Positions 8,435-14,951 of a DNA stretch of 33,898 bases are shown here, in pieces. The position numbers and the translations under genes are program-made. The notes under the pieces were generated by a model that did no database searches, was not told the DNA's origin, and saw nothing but the letters and a program-made list of their open reading frames with translations. The stretch is from positions 1 to 33,898 of IMG/VR virus record IMGVR_UViG_3300025711_000083, one strand, 5' to 3'. Within the stretch, counting starts at the first letter, position 1; every line of letters starts with the position of its first letter. The DNA comes from a virus.

Positions 8435-8456
8435 CGCTGCCGCCACTTTGTCGCCA
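8435..8456 (+). repeat. 22-bp direct repeat, copy 2
   Basis: This is identical to the copy at 8252-8273. Copy 2 is followed by a further CTTGG, so a shorter CGCCACTT element recurs here. An inverted GTGGCGA lies just upstream at 8410-8416. Confidence 0.6.
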
Positions 8457-8664
8457 CTTGGAACGGGGCTGCGGGAAGTGAATAAATCATGTTATTTAGA
8501 AAATAGTGCAACATGATTTTAGTTCATAAAGGCTATGAAATTGTATTCATCAAAGCAGTATAAATGATATCAACCTTTTACCGCAGATTTCAAGGCAATG
8601 TCGCTAGTTCAATAGCCAAAGACTAACAACAATCTGGTGAGTGTGTGAAAAACACACCCAATTA

Positions 8665-8693
8665 TTTACAATGTTAATGGGTTGATGGATAAT
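8665..8693 (+). promoter_or_regulatory. Predicted sigma-70 promoter of the AbiC-like gene
   Basis: TTTACA (8665-8670), a 17-base spacer and GATAAT (8688-8693) make a near-consensus promoter, giving a start near 8700. It has no Ogr site, so the cargo gene should be expressed in the lysogen. Confidence 0.6.
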
Positions 8694-8848
8694 TAGAATC
8701 CTAATGAATGTTCGTGTATTTTTTATTTAAACATAATTTTTGGCGGTTTGCATTGAGCAGATTACTAGGTAGAGATGTAACTTACGGTGAACGGATTCTG
8801 GTTCTTTTCTTAATTGTTTTTTGTTTTTTTTGCATTAGGAGTATTATA

Positions 8849-9589
8849 ATGAATGTATTTGAATGGCTTTTTTGTACACTAACAAACATAGCTAGTGGCA
8901 ATAAGGATTTAGTCCAGTTTTTCGTCGCATTTGGTACTGTTGCATCGGTAATGGTTGCATTATATATTTCAATTAGAAATAATAAAAGAGATACATTCGA
9001 ACGGAATTTTTCTTTACTTTTAGAACAACACAATGAACAGTTGAATGCTCTTCTTTCACGAGACGATTTCGGAGATAAATTATCGAATGTGTTGGGGTTT
9101 TCAGGAAGTAAAGATTTGATGTCGGCAAATCAGCGAATGCATAAACTAGATTCTTATTATGGTAGCTATTTTAGAGTTCTTTATTATTTGTTGAATCATA
9201 TTGACAGGAATTATTACGGATACATTTTTACTCATAAAAAAAAGAAGTTTTATACAAGTATGGTTAGATCGTTTTTAAACTCAGATATAACTCTTCTCTT
9301 AATAATAAATGTGGCACATGCTACTAAAGGTAATCAGTATTATGGATACAGATGTTTAATTGAAAAGTATTCATATCTAGAGCACTTGGTTATTGATGGT
9401 GAGGTTTTTGTTTCTGGTTGCCGTGAAGATGTTAGAAATGGATTGGCTTGGGAGAATGGTATCGATGCTAATTCTTATATAACAAGACTTCAAATACTCG
9501 ATGATATTTGCAAAGTATTTCCATTGTCATCTTTTGGTGATAATGATTGGAAGGAGCATGTAATAAGTGTCAAGGGGCAGTTAATCTAA
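8849..9589 (+). CDS. Putative AbiC-like abortive infection membrane protein
   Basis: The product is 246 residues from this start. A single membrane segment lies at about residues 22-44 (LVQFFVAFGTVASVMVALYI), followed by a soluble helical domain. The stretch SYYGSYFRVLYYLLNHIDRN and a later YGYRCLIEKYSYLEHLVI resemble the putative phage abortive infection (AbiC-like) family. The frame is open to an ATG at 8708, which would add another hydrophobic segment, but AGGAG stands 7 bases before 8849 and no ribosome site precedes 8708. The gene is strikingly AT-rich compared with the structural genes, indicating recent acquisition. Its place beside attP/int is a classic cargo position. The defence role is inferred from resemblance only. 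Confidence 0.65.
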   Translation: MNVFEWLFCTLTNIASGNKDLVQFFVAFGTVASVMVALYISIRNNKRDTFERNFSLLLEQHNEQLNALLSRDDFGDKLSNVLGFSGSKDLMSANQRMHKLDSYYGSYFRVLYYLLNHIDRNYYGYIFTHKKKKFYTSMVRSFLNSDITLLLIINVAHATKGNQYYGYRCLIEKYSYLEHLVIDGEVFVSGCREDVRNGLAWENGIDANSYITRLQILDDICKVFPLSSFGDNDWKEHVISVKGQLI

Positions 9590-9707
9590 AAGGGTTATTA
9601 TATGTTTTAAGTATCTCTCATCTCTAATATTCTTGCTTTACAAGAAGGCAGCACATAGACATAACTCGCTCAAAAGTATTATCGGAACCGTCTCTAATAA
9701 ATCCTTA

Positions 9708-10733
9708 CTAATAAAGTTTATTCTCCATTGTGGCAAGAGGGTTAAATTTTAATGCTGTTTCAAGGTGGTCAGGGGCAAGGTGAGCATAACGCATGGTCAT
9801 TTTTATGTCGTGGTGACCCAGGATTTTCTGTAGGGCAAGGATATTTCCGCCGGACATCATAAAGTGTGCTGCGAAAGTGTGACGTAGAACGTGAGTCAGC
9901 TGTCCGCGCGGAAGTACGATAGAAGTTTTCTCCATCACCGACATAAACTGAAAGTAGCAGTCCGTGAAGAACTTGAAGCCGTCCAGGGCAATGATCTCCT
10001 CATACAGCTCTTTGCTGATCGGAATGCTACGGTTCTTTTTGCCTTTGGTCCTGACAAATGTGATTCGGTGTTTAGTGACCTGGAATCGCGTAAGGTTTAC
10101 AGCTTCGCGCCAGCGTGCTCCGGTGCTCAGGCAGATTTTAACGACTAGGGCGAGCTGTGCGCTTTGGCGTTGGCAGTCGTACAGAAGCTCTGTGATTTGT
10201 TCATGCGTGAGCCAGGCCATTTCCTTTTCGGCAATGGTGAACTTGCGCATGCTTTCCAGTGGATTTGGCGCAGTCCATTCTCCAAGGCGTGCCAGCTCGC
10301 TAAAAACGCCACTCAGATAGCTTTGTTCGAGGTTGATTGTTACCGGGCTGGCACCTTTCTTCCACTTCTCACTGAAATAGATTTCACCCGTCAGGCGTTT
10401 GTCACGGTAATGCGCGAACATTTTCGAGCTGAGATCAGTAGCTAGCGGGTTTCCGAGTGCATCGACCATCAGGATCAGCTTGTCGTAAACATGCTCGCCA
10501 GCAGTAAGGGATTTACCGTGCAGTTTGAACCAGAGTTCAACCACGTCTTTCAGAGTCCGACGGTCTACCGATTCACCCAGCCAGGGCTTAGCTTCTGCCT
10601 CATCCATCGTGTGACGCTCAAAAGCCAGCGCTTCGCCTTTAGTGGCGAACTGCTTACGCACGCGACGCCCACTACGTCCGGCGGGGTAGCATTCACAAAT
10701 CCATTTTCCTGTTTCGAGTTTTCGTACTGCCAT
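9708..10733 (-). CDS. int: P2-type tyrosine recombinase integrase
   Basis: The product is a 341-residue integrase that catalyses attP x attB recombination and, with the Cox/Apl-type factor, excision. The arm-binding N-terminal domain starts MAVRKLETGKWICECYPAGR. The catalytic residues are visible: Arg207 in TGARWRE, Lys230 in RTKGKK, His281 and Arg284 in HVLRHTF, His307/308 in LGHHD, and Tyr316 in RYAHL. In 186 int is co-transcribed with cI. Here two cargo genes, a terminator and a LexA-box promoter separate them. The start codon abuts the terminator T-run, and its only ribosome site (GAGGG) lies in the hairpin's 3' arm. Confidence 0.95.
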   Translation of the reverse strand: MAVRKLETGKWICECYPAGRSGRRVRKQFATKGEALAFERHTMDEAEAKPWLGESVDRRTLKDVVELWFKLHGKSLTAGEHVYDKLILMVDALGNPLATDLSSKMFAHYRDKRLTGEIYFSEKWKKGASPVTINLEQSYLSGVFSELARLGEWTAPNPLESMRKFTIAEKEMAWLTHEQITELLYDCQRQSAQLALVVKICLSTGARWREAVNLTRFQVTKHRITFVRTKGKKNRSIPISKELYEEIIALDGFKFFTDCYFQFMSVMEKTSIVLPRGQLTHVLRHTFAAHFMMSGGNILALQKILGHHDIKMTMRYAHLAPDHLETALKFNPLATMENKLY

Positions 10734-10758
10734 AAAAAAGCCCTCATGTCTGAGGGCT
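10734..10758 (-). terminator. Terminator abutting the int start codon
   Basis: On the minus strand AGCCCTCA (10758-10751), loop GACA, and TGAGGGCT (10746-10739) form a perfect 8-bp stem followed directly by T residues up to the ATG of int at 10733. It should end the cI-ATPase-DUF4276 transcript. The 3' arm contains GAGGG, the only candidate ribosome site for int, so the hairpin would also mask it. Confidence 0.85.
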
Positions 10759-10760
10759 AA

Positions 10761-10789
10761 ATTTAACTGTATATTTGAACAGTGGTCAA
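10761..10789 (-). promoter_or_regulatory. SOS promoter with LexA box upstream of int
   Basis: On the minus strand TTGACC (10789-10784) and TTAAAT (10766-10761) are 17 bases apart. A LexA box, CTGT-ATATTTGA-ACAG on the plus strand at 10767-10782, fills the spacer. The expected start, about 10751-10754, lies inside the 5' arm of the downstream terminator hairpin. Repression by LexA and induction by DNA damage follow from the box; neither has been shown for this phage. Confidence 0.75.
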
Positions 10790-10823
10790 TGTATTAAAGT
10801 GAATGACTCATACAACAAGCATT

Positions 10824-11375
10824 TCAAATTCTACTTTGTAAGCCTCTAATAAAAACATTGTAGCTACCAGACAAATTTCCCTCGATACTCAGAATCTTAC
10901 CTATAGCTCTTGAACCAGAAACTTTTTGATATTTTTTCTTGGTCAAATTGATTAGCTCTTGAGCGGCATTGCCTAGCCTGTCTGGATTGCGGAATTTTTG
11001 ATTATTTTGATGTCGCGAAAGTCGCGGTATTTCTAGAGCAGCTTCGACTGAAGCTAAATCACCAAGATACCAACTTTCAAGTTCGTGGCAAGCGATGCGT
11101 ATTAATACATCATCCTTGCCAGCATTAGTACAGATTTCAGACAGTCTTCCTTTTATTGTGGGGCCATCTCCACTATCTTTATCTCGGATTACAATGAAGA
11201 CCGTATCCGGAGTCATCCATCTGCTTAATTTTTTTTCAAGATTTTTTTCTAAATCTTGTTTGCCTTCAAAAGAAATATACCGAACACAACTGTCCGCTGG
11301 TAACAAACGCGGTAATAGTCCTTTCAGCATCTCCTCGGCTGATAACTCTTCTAAAAAGAAAGCATATGTTGTCAT
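10824..11375 (-). CDS. DUF4276-like (TOPRIM-like) partner of the AAA ATPase
   Basis: The product is a 183-residue protein resembling DUF4276, which is commonly paired with AAA ATPases. Visible features are an early acidic motif (FFLEELSAEEML, residues 6-17), an aspartate pair in IVIRDKDSGDG (Asp65, Asp67), and the HELESWYLGD motif at residues 97-106. The Glu plus DxD pattern is what a TOPRIM-type metal-dependent nuclease would have, so it is the likely effector. Its ATG overlaps the stop of the ATPase by 4 bases (ATGA), showing translational coupling. The pair looks like a two-component abortive infection system of the OLD/AbiL/PARIS kind. Exact type and nuclease activity are inferred. Confidence 0.72.
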   Translation of the reverse strand: MTTYAFFLEELSAEEMLKGLLPRLLPADSCVRYISFEGKQDLEKNLEKKLSRWMTPDTVFIVIRDKDSGDGPTIKGRLSEICTNAGKDDVLIRIACHELESWYLGDLASVEAALEIPRLSRHQNNQKFRNPDRLGNAAQELINLTKKKYQKVSGSRAIGKILSIEGNLSGSYNVFIRGLQSRI

Positions 11376-12571
11376 TGAGGATCAACCCCCGGGAAGAATC
11401 CTTGTTTCCATAAATATCCCATTTTATCGCCGTCATCCATATATGCCACTAGTTGCGGATCTTCTGAGGCTCTGTAAGAACGGGTATATCCATTAGTTTT
11501 AGTTAACCAAAATACTTCATCAACATTAACCGCATTCAAGAAATCAGGAGAATGTGTTGAAACGAAAACTTGTCCTCCGCGCTCAGTATAAGCTCTAAAT
11601 TCCTCTGCTAGTTCAACGAGTAGCTTAGGATATAACTGATTCTCAGGTTCTTCAACACAAAGTAATGGATGTGGTTCAGGGTCATGTAGTTGCACTAAAT
11701 ATGCAAACATTTTTAATGTACCGTCAGAAACATATCTGTCAATAAACGGATCAGCAAAGCTTCCATCCTGAAAACCTAATAATAAACGTCCATCTTGTGT
11801 ACTAATTGGTTTTACGTCAGATACCCCAGGAACCCTGTGCTTCATAGAATCTATTATTGTTGCAAAAATTTCCGGGTAATTATCATGAATATTTCTAGCA
11901 ACTAATTGAAGATTATCGCCTGTTGCAGATAAGTGGTCTTCGTAACCAATGGCATCCTTAGAGCCTCTCGCGGCATTAATGTGAAAGTCAGAAACATGCC
12001 AGTTTTCAATAAGCTGTCTGAAAGCACTAGCTGCTTTAAATTTGCTAAATTGTCCTAATCCCTTTATTGCTAAAACATCATCAGCATCAAGTTGCTGTGA
12101 CTCTCTGTTTAATTCTTCATCTTCTTTGCTAAAGTCATCTTCGTTTACAATTGCAGTACCTTGACCTTTGGCAAAATCTAAGAAATGGTAAGGGGAACCA
12201 TACGCCCCCCGCTTATATCTTAAAATCTCTCTGTCTACAAAAACTTTATTTCTTGTATCTTCTTTTAATTTTAGAATGTATGTGACTAATCTTTCATATC
12301 CGCTTATCTCTAATCGAAATTTGACTTCTATCTCAATTGTACGGTCATCTTGGTTTACACCGCGACTAAGAAGTTCATCAAACCCCCCTCGTTTTTGTAC
12401 TGCGCTTCTAACATTGAACGTTAAGCAATCTTTCAGAAAACCAAAAACGTCAAAAAGTGTTGTTTTTCCAACACCATTTGCTCCGACTATTACGCAGAAT
12501 TTAGGGATGTTGTTCATTTCAAGATCTTGAAATGACTTGAAGTTTTTTAATTTTATCGCTTCGATGAACAT
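11372..12571 (-). CDS. OLD-like AAA/ABC-type ATPase, probable phage defence
   Basis: The product is a 399-residue ABC/SMC-like ATPase. The Walker A motif GANGVGKTT is at residues 30-38, a signature-like VSDGTLKM lies near residue 282, Walker B LLCVEEPE is at 303-310, and the switch histidine is in STHSP at 338-342. It begins MFIEAIKLKNFKSF, the usual start of OLD/RecF-type ATPases. It has no C-terminal TOPRIM domain of its own; the next gene appears to supply it. AAGGAG precedes the ATG directly after the cI stop, an 8-base gap, so it is the second gene of the cI transcript and should be made in lysogens. Base composition is more AT-rich than the core genes. Confidence 0.8.
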   Translation of the reverse strand: MFIEAIKLKNFKSFQDLEMNNIPKFCVIVGANGVGKTTLFDVFGFLKDCLTFNVRSAVQKRGGFDELLSRGVNQDDRTIEIEVKFRLEISGYERLVTYILKLKEDTRNKVFVDREILRYKRGAYGSPYHFLDFAKGQGTAIVNEDDFSKEDEELNRESQQLDADDVLAIKGLGQFSKFKAASAFRQLIENWHVSDFHINAARGSKDAIGYEDHLSATGDNLQLVARNIHDNYPEIFATIIDSMKHRVPGVSDVKPISTQDGRLLLGFQDGSFADPFIDRYVSDGTLKMFAYLVQLHDPEPHPLLCVEEPENQLYPKLLVELAEEFRAYTERGGQVFVSTHSPDFLNAVNVDEVFWLTKTNGYTRSYRASEDPQLVAYMDDGDKMGYLWKQGFFPGVDPQ

Positions 12572-12579
12572 AAGGCTCC

Positions 12580-13188
12580 TTATTTATTCGGAGGAACGTT
12601 GGAAATTAGTAATTCGATCCTTGCAACAATTTCAATATCAGAAAAGTTGCATTCAAAACTGTCGTCTAAAGATGAAATTTTAATCCTACCTTTAGGAAGT
12701 CTGATAATGGATCTAATTGAATAGGTGCCATCAATATTGATCAACCAGTGTCCATCCAAAACCTCACCGAATTTTTTATCGCAAATGTAAGTTGTGGCAC
12801 CGTCAATAACAATTATTGGTAAGTGAAGGCTAGCAGGAAGAAATGAAGAATCAAAGATGAATGAACCTTCTTCAATCATTTTTCCTTCTGTTAATCTAAA
12901 TTTTACAAGTTCTTCAGTGGTCGCATTCTTAGAGTTTGTCTTTAGACCTTGTCCAGTGGTTAACCAGTTTAGTGATACGCCTGTTTCAAGAGCGCACTGG
13001 ATTATCCAGTCGGCAGGGAACGTATCACGCATATATCTGTTAGCCAAAGTGCTTTTTGAAACATCCAGGTGATCGGCTAATGCCTGCCGTGTTGTAAAAC
13101 CATACGCCTCTACCAATCGTTCAATCGCAGCTTTACCACCCTGATTGGGATTTAATTTGATCTCAGTTGGGTACTTTGATGTTGACAT
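12580..13188 (-). CDS. cI: CI repressor, coliphage 186 type
   Basis: The product is a 202-residue repressor that keeps the early promoter silent. The N-terminal DNA-binding domain (GGKAAIERLVEAYGFTTRQA onward; helix-turn-helix about residues 32-50) and the following NRYMRDTFPADWIIQCALETG are close to 186 CI. The C-terminal half is the oligomerisation domain. I see no LexA-type self-cleavage arrangement, as in 186, whose CI is removed by an antirepressor instead. Its start codon overlaps the -35 box of the opposing early promoter (13182-13187). It is followed within 8 bases by the ATPase gene. Confidence 0.92.
   Translation of the reverse strand: MSTSKYPTEIKLNPNQGGKAAIERLVEAYGFTTRQALADHLDVSKSTLANRYMRDTFPADWIIQCALETGVSLNWLTTGQGLKTNSKNATTEELVKFRLTEGKMIEEGSFIFDSSFLPASLHLPIIVIDGATTYICDKKFGEVLDGHWLINIDGTYSIRSIIRLPKGRIKISSLDDSFECNFSDIEIVARIELLISNVPPNK
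13164..13176. promoter_or_regulatory. Candidate CI operator half-site in the 5' end of cI
   Basis: The sequence CAGTTGGGTACTT nearly repeats CAATTGGGTACTT at 13223-13235, 59 bp away. The pair brackets the early promoter. Assignment to CI rests on repetition and location. Confidence 0.5.
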
Positions 13189-13210
13189 ATCTCTTATGCG
13201 ATCCTAGTAT
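13182..13210 (+). promoter_or_regulatory. Rightward early lytic promoter
   Basis: A perfect TTGACA (13182-13187) is separated by 17 bases from TAGTAT (13205-13210), predicting a start near 13217. It drives apl/cox, cII, fil and the replication genes. The -35 overlaps the cI start codon, so the opposing cI transcript must cross it, as with the face-to-face pR/pL promoters of 186. Confidence 0.8.
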
Positions 13211-13220
13211 CAGTTCTGTT

Positions 13221-13235
13221 CCCAATTGGGTACTT
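13221..13235. promoter_or_regulatory. Candidate CI operator at the early start site
   Basis: The palindrome CCCAATTGGG lies 4 bases after the predicted early transcription start and continues into TACTT, shared with the site at 13164. Binding here would block the early promoter. Confidence 0.55.
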
Positions 13236-13283
13236 GTCACGGTTACAAACGGCTCACCACAAGCCAATAGGAGATGTTGCATC

Positions 13284-13505
13284 ATGAGACCTAACATTTC
13301 AATCACTCTCATCACCCCCCACGTCACTATCGAAAGATATAGTGAACTCACTGGGTTATCTATCGACACCATCAACGACATGCTTGCAGATGGGCGGTTG
13401 CTTCGTCATCGCCTACGTAAGGATAAAAAGCGTGAAAAAGTGATGATTAACATCGCTGCGATGACGGTCGATGCCCTTTCTGATTGCAACGTGACTATCA
13501 ACTAG
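13284..13505 (+). CDS. Apl/Cox-like excisionase and regulator
   Basis: The product is a 73-residue basic protein with a MerR/excisionase-like helix-turn-helix pattern (TIERYSELTGLSIDTINDMLADGRL, residues 15-39) and the lysine/arginine-rich LRKDKKREK that follows. It is the first gene of the early operon, opposite cI. This is the place of 186 apl and P2 cox, whose products direct excision and repress the lysogenic promoter. Those proteins are 87 and 91 residues, so this one is shorter. The frame is open from 13167, but the ATG at 13284 lies downstream of the predicted start site and has AGGAG 10 bases upstream. Confidence 0.75.
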   Translation: MRPNISITLITPHVTIERYSELTGLSIDTINDMLADGRLLRHRLRKDKKREKVMINIAAMTVDALSDCNVTIN

Positions 13506-13537
13506 TTCCATTTTGAGACTACACGGAGCAACTGACT

Positions 13538-14047
13538 ATGTTTGACTATCGCATATCAAAACATCCCCATTTCAATGAAGCCTGCCGAGCCTTCGCTCTA
13601 CGCCACAATATGGCGAAGCTGGCAGAACGTGCAGGCATGAACGTTCAAATCCTGCGTAATAAGCTCAACCCGGAGCAACCGCACCAGCTCACAGCACCAG
13701 ACATATGGTTGCTAACCGATCTCACCGAAGACTCAACGCTGGTTGATGGGTTTCTGGCGCAGATCCATTGCCTGCCATGTGTGCCAACCAATGAAGTCGC
13801 ACGTGAGAAAATGCCTCAGTACGTCCTGAAAGCCACCGCCGAAATGGGACGTGTCGCTGCGAGTGCGGTTTCTGGTGTTCAGCTGAATGCGACTACCCGC
13901 CGTCAGGTTGTTGAAAGCGTCAACTCAGTTACTCGTTTGATGGCTTTAACCGCTATTTCACTGCAGGCGCGTTTACAGGCCAATCCTGCAATGGCCAGTG
14001 TCGTCGATACCGTGACAGGTCTTGGCTCTTCTTTTGGGCTGAGCTGA
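13538..14047 (+). CDS. cII: CII-like lysogeny establishment regulator
   Basis: The product is a 169-residue protein, the same length as 186 CII, which activates transcription of cI to establish lysogeny. The N-terminal helix-turn-helix region (FALRHNMAKLAERAGMNVQILRNKLNPEQPH) is the hallmark of this family, and the LTAPDIWLLTDLTEDSTLVDGFLAQIHCLPC stretch follows. GGAG lies 9 bases before the ATG. It is the second gene of the early operon, 32 bp after the apl/cox-like gene. Confidence 0.88.
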   Translation: MFDYRISKHPHFNEACRAFALRHNMAKLAERAGMNVQILRNKLNPEQPHQLTAPDIWLLTDLTEDSTLVDGFLAQIHCLPCVPTNEVAREKMPQYVLKATAEMGRVAASAVSGVQLNATTRRQVVESVNSVTRLMALTAISLQARLQANPAMASVVDTVTGLGSSFGLS

Positions 14048-14054
14048 GGTGTTT

Positions 14055-14288
14055 ATGTTGAATAACGAACCTTCATTCGCATCACTGCTGGTTAGGCAAA
14101 GCCCGGCAATGCATTACGGTCATGGCTGGATTTACTTACCTGACGGGAAAAAGTGGCATCCGTGTATTGAATTGTCTCCCCGGCAGCAGGCTGTCCGGGG
14201 AACTGGCAAAAAGAGTTTGCTACAACGTCTAAGTATTAACGTGGCAGGCAACCTGCAAACCAGGCGAAAAGCTTTTCCTGGACGCTGA
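14055..14288 (+). CDS. fil: Fil-like early protein (186 filamentation protein family)
   Basis: The product is a 77-residue small basic protein starting MLNNEPSFASLLVRQSPAMHYGHGW, which matches the 186 Fil-type family. In 186 the fil product blocks host cell division early in infection. The gene directly follows cII as in 186, with AGGTG 4 bases before the ATG. A GTG two codons upstream is also in frame. Its last 50 bases overlap the end of the opposite-strand membrane gene, and its C-terminus (GNLQTRRKAFPGR) may have been altered when that gene was inserted. Function is inferred from family and position. Confidence 0.7.
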   Translation: MLNNEPSFASLLVRQSPAMHYGHGWIYLPDGKKWHPCIELSPRQQAVRGTGKKSLLQRLSINVAGNLQTRRKAFPGR

Positions 14289-14694
14289 GCTTAGTGTCAT
14301 CAGGCCGACCACATGCAATAGCAGCTCTTTTGTAGGCTGGATTTAACAAAGAACCGAAAGGTGCGGAATCAGAGTGATGCAGTGTTTTCAATTTTTGTGC
14401 AATCAGTTCCGGGGTCAGTTCATCCCCAGCATAAAGCAATTCCCCGTACTGGCGGCTTTGTACGCTAGCACGCTCGGAAATAATGGCTGGTTGCCACACA
14501 AGTTGAATTATCGCGATAACGACAACTGGCAAAGCGAACAACCATTCCAGACCAGTGTCCGCAAACACAGCAGTACCGCTAATAAGCTGAATGGCTGTCA
14601 TCAATTTGTCAGCTCTACCGTGAAGCGTTGCCGTCATAACCTCAAGGTAATAACTGTAATGCAGTTGGAAGTATTCGGAGCTTTGTTTAGTCAT
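14236..14694 (-). CDS. Predicted two-TM membrane protein, possible exclusion protein
   Basis: The product is a 152-residue protein with two adjacent hydrophobic segments at about residues 31-66 (MTAIQLISGTAVFA and WLFALPVVVIAIIQLVW) between an N-terminal helix and a charged cytosolic tail. That helix-2TM-helix layout recalls SLATT-type membrane effectors, but I cannot confirm the family. It is transcribed against the early operon, 9 bases after a 26-codon gene, and AGGA precedes its ATG. In a lysogen the leftward orientation would let it be expressed while the early operon is silent. A superinfection-exclusion or effector role is a guess from topology and location. Confidence 0.6.
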   Translation of the reverse strand: MTKQSSEYFQLHYSYYLEVMTATLHGRADKLMTAIQLISGTAVFADTGLEWLFALPVVVIAIIQLVWQPAIISERASVQSRQYGELLYAGDELTPELIAQKLKTLHHSDSAPFGSLLNPAYKRAAIACGRPDDTKLSVQEKLFAWFAGCLPR

Positions 14695-14703
14695 GCCGGA
14701 ATC

Positions 14704-14784
14704 CTATTTTTTATCCTGTCCCGGCGCTGGTTGAGGTGCAGGGGCAGGGCGAGGCAATACGTGGAAGTTGTCAGAGTCTGACAT
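14704..14784 (-). CDS. Small proline-rich peptide gene
   Basis: The product is a 26-residue peptide (starts MSDSDNFHVLPRP, then alternating Pro/Ala, ending GQDKK). AAGGAG stands 8 bases before the ATG, a very good ribosome site. It ends 9 bases before the two-TM gene on the same strand, so they likely form an operon. The strong ribosome site and tight spacing are the evidence that it is real. Function is unknown; it may act as a leader or a small partner. Confidence 0.5.
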   Translation of the reverse strand: MSDSDNFHVLPRPAPAPQPAPGQDKK

Positions 14785-14951
14785 CAGGTTTCTCCTTCGA
14801 TGGGTAGATGATTGTTGGCGCAAATAGTCTACCACTAAGGCACGTGCCGGGCGTGCATAAAGATCCCCGGCATCACTTTAAACATTCTTTGGTTCAGTGG
14901 GTTATGTGGATTTTTAACCATTTAAGTTCAGGTCACTAGTGAGGTTGATTA
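14785..14951. other. Divergent intergenic region
   Basis: This 167-bp gap separates the leftward small-peptide gene from the rightward early gene at 14952. It contains the perfect palindrome GGCACGTGCC near 14839, overlapping CGTGCCGGGCGTGC. I see no strong sigma-70 promoter on either strand. Confidence 0.35.

Larger units (their letters stand above)
8225..8664. other. Non-coding attP-side region
   Basis: About 440 bp carry no convincing gene. It holds two exact copies of a 22-bp repeat, a leftward terminator, and an IHF-like site at 8568-8580 (TATCAA-CCTT-TTA, matching WATCAA-N4-TTR). A GTGTGT/ACACAC hairpin lies at 8641-8657. In P2 phages attP lies between ogr and the 3' end of int, so these fit integrase arm sites and a bending site. 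The crossover core is not identified; it could also lie at 9590-9707, next to the int stop. Confidence 0.45.

Noticed and set aside
8252-8456. Repeat pair as a CRISPR array
   Set aside because: There are only two copies with a 161-bp interval, and no cas genes; the attP location fits integrase sites better.
9590-9707. A tRNA 3' end as attP core next to int
   Set aside because: I could not find a T-loop/acceptor-like sequence; the core remains unassigned.
12580-13188. CI as a LexA-type self-cleaving repressor
   Set aside because: The protein fits the 186 CI type, and I see no cleavage site with the Ser-Lys pair arrangement.
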